26,924 nucleotides of DNA, taken from an uncultured Roseovarius sp. (GTDB lineage Bacteria; Pseudomonadota; Alphaproteobacteria; Rhodobacterales; Rhodobacteraceae). The notes under the pieces are model-generated. The model did no database searches. It was not told the DNA's origin and saw nothing but the letters and a program-made list of their open reading frames with translations. This document shows positions 23,957-26,924 of this stretch, in pieces. Made by a program: the position numbers and the translations under genes. The number at the start of each line of letters is the position of its first letter. Position 1 is the stretch's first letter. The stretch is from NCBI GenBank assembly GCA_934501475.1, contig CAKSUL010000027.1, forward strand, positions 1 to 26,924, given 5' to 3'.

Positions 23957-25975
23957 ATGCCCGACAACAAGGATCCGCTGCTGCAACCGTTCCAGTTGGG
24001 CAATCTCAGCCTGCGCAACCGCGTGATTTCCACCAGCCACGCCATTTCCTACGGGCGTGACGGCTTTCCGCAGGAGCAATATCAGGCCTATCACGAGGCC
24101 AAGGCGAAAGGCGGCATTGCCATGACGATGTTTGGCGGGTCGTCCAATGTCTCGCCGGATTCGGGCTCGGTGTTCGGGCAGCTCAACCTGGCGACGGATG
24201 ATGTGATCCCGCATCTCGAGGCGATGGCGCGCCGCATCCATCGCCACGGCGCGGCCACCATGTGCCAGTTGACCCATCTGGGCGGGCGCAGCCATTGGCG
24301 CGCCGATCACTGGCTGGCGACGATTGCGCCCTCGCGCTATCGCGAACCGTCGCATCGCGGCTTTACCCGCGCCATGGACCGCGCCGATATAGACCGCGTG
24401 ATCGAGGATTTCGCGCAGGCCGCGCGGCGCTGTCAGGAGGCTGGTCTCGACGGGGTCGAGGTGCATGTCCACGGCCATCTGATCGGGCAGTTCTGGTCGC
24501 CCAAGGTCAACCGGCGCGAGGATGAATTCGGCGGCTCGATCGAGAACCGCGCCCGTTTCGGGCTGATGGTGCTGGCCGCGATGCGCGCGCAGGTGGGGCC
24601 GGATTTTCCCATCGGGTTGCGCATGGCCGTGGGCGAGGGCCATGAGGACGGCATCAGCACCGCCGATTACGCCGAGATCGCCAAATTGCATGACGCCTCG
24701 GGGCTGGTCGATTTCTTCAACCTCACCTTCGGGCGGATCGACACCGATCTGGGGCTGGCCAATTACATGCCGGGGATGCATTCCGGGCTGGCCCCGCAAT
24801 TGCAGCCCGTCGCGGCGTTTCGCCCCTTGCTGAGCCGGCCGGTGTTTCACGCCGCGCGCATCAATGACCTGGCGACGGCGCGCTACGCCATCTCGCACGG
24901 GTTGCTGGACATGGTCGGGATGACGCGTGCCCATATCGCGGACCCCGAAATCGTCAACAAGATCGCCGCCGGAGCCGAGGCGCGCATTCGCCCCTGCGTG
25001 GGCGCGACCTATTGTTCATGGCAGCGGCGCTGCATCCACAACCCGTCGATCGGCAACGAACAGGTGCTGCCGCATGATCTGGAACAGGCGGCGGTGGCGC
25101 GCCGGGTGGTCGTGGTCGGCGCCGGTCCCGGCGGGCTCGAGGCGGCGCGCGTCGCCGCGGCGCGCGGGCATCATGTCACCCTGTTTGAGGCGGCGCCGCA
25201 AGCCGGCGGTCAGTTGCTGATGGCCACGCGCATTCCGCGCCGCCGTGACCTGATCGGCATCATCGACTGGCGCCTGGCCGAGCTCGGGCGCCTTGGCGTC
25301 GCGATCCGCTACAATACCTTCGCCGACACGGGCCACATCATGGCCGAATCCCCCGATGTGGTGATCATCGCCACCGGCGGCGTGCCCGACATGCTGGAGG
25401 ATCAGACCGCCCTCGCCGTGACGCCCGAAACCGTCTGGGATCTGCTGGCGGGGCCGCATCAGCCGCAGGGCGACATCCTGCTCTATGACGGGCTGGGCAC
25501 GGTCACCGGGGCCAGCGTCGCCGAGATGCTGGCCGAAGCCGGGCAAAGCCTGAGCGTGGTCACACCCGACGGGCATCTGGGCAAGGAGATGAGCTATCTC
25601 GAGCGCCCGTTCGTGATGCGCACGCTCTACAAGGCCGGGGTGCAGATCCATCCCGACCTGCGCCTGATCGCGTCCGAGCGCCGGGGCAACCGGATCGCCG
25701 CGCGGTTCGTCAATGAATTCACCGAAGAGGAAACCATCCTTGACTGTGATCGCCTGGTGATCGAGCGGGGCACGGTGCCGGTGGATGATCTGTTTCACGA
25801 TCTGGTCGCGGCGGCGCGCAACCACGGTGTCAGCGACCCGCTGGCGATGGCCGAGGCCCGCGCGCAATGCGCGCCCGGTGAGGGGTTCGAGCTATATCGC
25901 ATCGGCGATGCGGTCTCGTCGCGCGATGTTCATGCCGCCATGCTGGACGCCAACCGGGTCTGCCGCGCGATCTGA
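23957..25975 (+). CDS. Second two-domain NADH:flavin oxidoreductase, N-demethylase type (paralogue)
   Basis: 672 residues from ATG 23957 (MPDNKDPLLQPFQLGNLSLR), with AGATCAGGA upstream. Same architecture as the gene at 20058-22121: FMN barrel with CQLTHLGGRSHW, then HGHLIGQFWSPKVNRREDEF and GGSIENRARF, GMTRAHIADPEIVNKI; a Cys linker CVGATYC...RRC (Cys347, Cys353, Cys359, with Ala350 where a cluster Cys is usual); and a second nucleotide fold VVVVGAGPGGLEAARVAAAR. Many motif stretches are identical to the paralogue, so the two probably act on related substrates or on successive methyl groups. The substrate-side loops after THLG and at H-x-H-L differ (VHVHGH versus CVSGAH). Divergent from the sulfatase and followed 89 bp later by a GlxA-type regulator. 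Confidence 0.88.
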   Translation: MPDNKDPLLQPFQLGNLSLRNRVISTSHAISYGRDGFPQEQYQAYHEAKAKGGIAMTMFGGSSNVSPDSGSVFGQLNLATDDVIPHLEAMARRIHRHGAATMCQLTHLGGRSHWRADHWLATIAPSRYREPSHRGFTRAMDRADIDRVIEDFAQAARRCQEAGLDGVEVHVHGHLIGQFWSPKVNRREDEFGGSIENRARFGLMVLAAMRAQVGPDFPIGLRMAVGEGHEDGISTADYAEIAKLHDASGLVDFFNLTFGRIDTDLGLANYMPGMHSGLAPQLQPVAAFRPLLSRPVFHAARINDLATARYAISHGLLDMVGMTRAHIADPEIVNKIAAGAEARIRPCVGATYCSWQRRCIHNPSIGNEQVLPHDLEQAAVARRVVVVGAGPGGLEAARVAAARGHHVTLFEAAPQAGGQLLMATRIPRRRDLIGIIDWRLAELGRLGVAIRYNTFADTGHIMAESPDVVIIATGGVPDMLEDQTALAVTPETVWDLLAGPHQPQGDILLYDGLGTVTGASVAEMLAEAGQSLSVVTPDGHLGKEMSYLERPFVMRTLYKAGVQIHPDLRLIASERRGNRIAARFVNEFTEEETILDCDRLVIERGTVPVDDLFHDLVAAARNHGVSDPLAMAEARAQCAPGEGFELYRIGDAVSSRDVHAAMLDANRVCRAI

Positions 25976-26064
25976 TCCACGCCCTGATCCGCACCTTGCC
26001 ATGGCGGCGCGATTGGCGTTTGATGGCAGGGTCAAATCGGGCGCCAAAACCGGGAGGCCAGATC

Positions 26065-26924
26065 GTGACGGCCAGATACAAGATCGCCTTTCTGCTGCTG
26101 CCGGATTTTCAGCTTCTGGGGCTGGTCAACGCGCTTGAGGGGTTGCGCGTGGCCAATTCGCTGTTTGCACAGCCCCCCTTCGAGATCCGGCTGGTGCATG
26201 ACAGCGAGGCGGGCCACAGCATCGCCTCAAGCAGCGGCATCCCGATCGAGGCCACGGGCGGGCACCTGGGCGATCAGGGCGACGCGGATGCGCTGATCGT
26301 GTGTTGCAGTTTCCGCCATGACAGCCATGTCAAGGACAAGACGATTTCGCTGCTGCGCCGCTTTGACCGGCACGGGATGCGGCTTGGCTCGTTCGAAAGC
26401 GGGATTTACCTGCTGGCGCGCGCCGGGCTGGTCAATGGCCATCGCGTCACCGGGCATTTCAACAATCTGCCGCTGTTTGCCCAGCTTTTCCCCGAAGTGA
26501 ATTTCGTGCGCCAGGTGTTCACCATGTCGCAGACGCGCATGTGCGCGGCGGGCGGGACGGCGTGTCTCGACATGATGTTGCAACTGATCCGCGAACGGCT
26601 GGGTGCGGTGGTGGCGGCGCGGGTGGCCAATATCGTCATCCATCCCTATCGCCGCGAAAGCTCGACCTTTCAGGACGATGCGCTGACCTCGCGCCATAGC
26701 GGGCTGCCGGATGCGGTGCGTGATGCGTCGCGCCTGATGGAGGATGCGCTGAACCCGCCGCTGCCGATCGGGGATCTGGCCGCACGGCTGGGCCTGTCGC
26801 GGCGCCACCTCGACCGGATGTTCATCGCCAGCACCGGGCGCACCATCGCCGAGCATTACCGCCTGATCCGTTTGGCGCGGGCGCGCAAGCTGATCAAGGC
26901 GACCGACATGGATCTGGTCAGCAT
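26065..26924 (+). CDS. GlxA/GbdR-type AraC-family transcriptional regulator (3' end outside window)
   Basis: The frame is open from GTG 26065 (GGGAGG about 8 bp upstream) to the right edge, 286 codons visible. Residues 1 to about 185 form a DJ-1/PfpI-like amidotransferase-fold domain (RYKIAFLLLPDFQLLGLVNALEGLRVAN; GMRLGSFESGIYLLARAGL, with Glu-Ser where amidases have a nucleophile Cys; RMCAAGGTACLDMML). An AraC-type helix-turn-helix region follows, starting near NPPLPIGDLAARLGLSRRHL and continuing with DRMFIASTGRTIAEHYRLIR and LARARKLI. The second helix-turn-helix is cut off. Regulators of this design (GbdR, CdhR) sense glycine betaine, dimethylglycine or carnitine, which fits control of the adjacent demethylase and sulfatase genes. 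Confidence 0.88.
   Translation, partial: MTARYKIAFLLLPDFQLLGLVNALEGLRVANSLFAQPPFEIRLVHDSEAGHSIASSSGIPIEATGGHLGDQGDADALIVCCSFRHDSHVKDKTISLLRRFDRHGMRLGSFESGIYLLARAGLVNGHRVTGHFNNLPLFAQLFPEVNFVRQVFTMSQTRMCAAGGTACLDMMLQLIRERLGAVVAARVANIVIHPYRRESSTFQDDALTSRHSGLPDAVRDASRLMEDALNPPLPIGDLAARLGLSRRHLDRMFIASTGRTIAEHYRLIRLARARKLIKATDMDLVS

Noticed and set aside
1..26924. CRISPR arrays, insertion sequences, tRNA or rRNA genes
   Set aside because: No regularly spaced repeats, transposase motifs or cloverleaf/rRNA signatures seen apart from the tmRNA tRNA-like domain.

Overview
The window reads as chromosomal DNA of a marine-type Rhodobacteraceae (alphaproteobacterium, Roseobacter/Rhodobacter side). Reasons: high GC; a circularly permuted ssrA gene whose tmRNA tag reads ANDNRAPVALAA; a long acidic protein with a conserved N-terminus that I know mainly from Rhodobacterales; and BMP-type and peptide-type ABC transporters with GcvA-like and GlxA-like regulators arranged as is common there. 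All assignments come from reading motifs; no database search was run.

Left edge (1-956): the 3' end of a tyrosine recombinase points at the 3' end of a minus-strand ssrA gene. The integrase is more AT-rich at its end than its neighbours. This looks like the right boundary of an island integrated at ssrA, with the island lying off-window to the left. Housekeeping stretch (957-5368): an acidic, low-complexity protein of unknown function, thiamine diphosphokinase (thiN), and a single-chain iron-sulfur L-serine dehydratase (sdaA).

Pyrimidine salvage operon (11509 down to 5652, minus strand): Tat-exported BMP-family binding protein, double ABC ATPase, two permeases, and a CodA-like amidohydrolase, tightly spaced or overlapping. 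The deaminase carries Cys where E. coli CodA has Asp314, the residue that separates cytosine from 5-methylcytosine deaminases, so a 5-methylcytosine (or other modified base) uptake and deamination route is predicted. A RutR-like operator (TTGACCAAACGGTAAA) sits in the promoter region, and a LysR-type regulator gene is divergent.

Right part (12744-26924): a clear promoter leads into a GlpD-like FAD oxidoreductase, then a dipeptide-type ABC transporter (binding protein broken by a 5-bp tandem duplication, two permeases, fused double ATPase), then a two-domain flavin oxidoreductase of the trimethylamine-dehydrogenase/N-demethylase type. A choline-sulfatase-like gene runs convergently to it, a second paralogous flavin oxidoreductase is divergent from the sulfatase, and a GlxA/GbdR-type AraC regulator runs off the right edge. 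Together these suggest uptake and stepwise demethylation of an N-methylated compound (betaine-like or choline-O-sulfate related). The two flavoenzymes share a defect in the usual four-cysteine iron-sulfur motif, which is the most unusual enzymological feature here.
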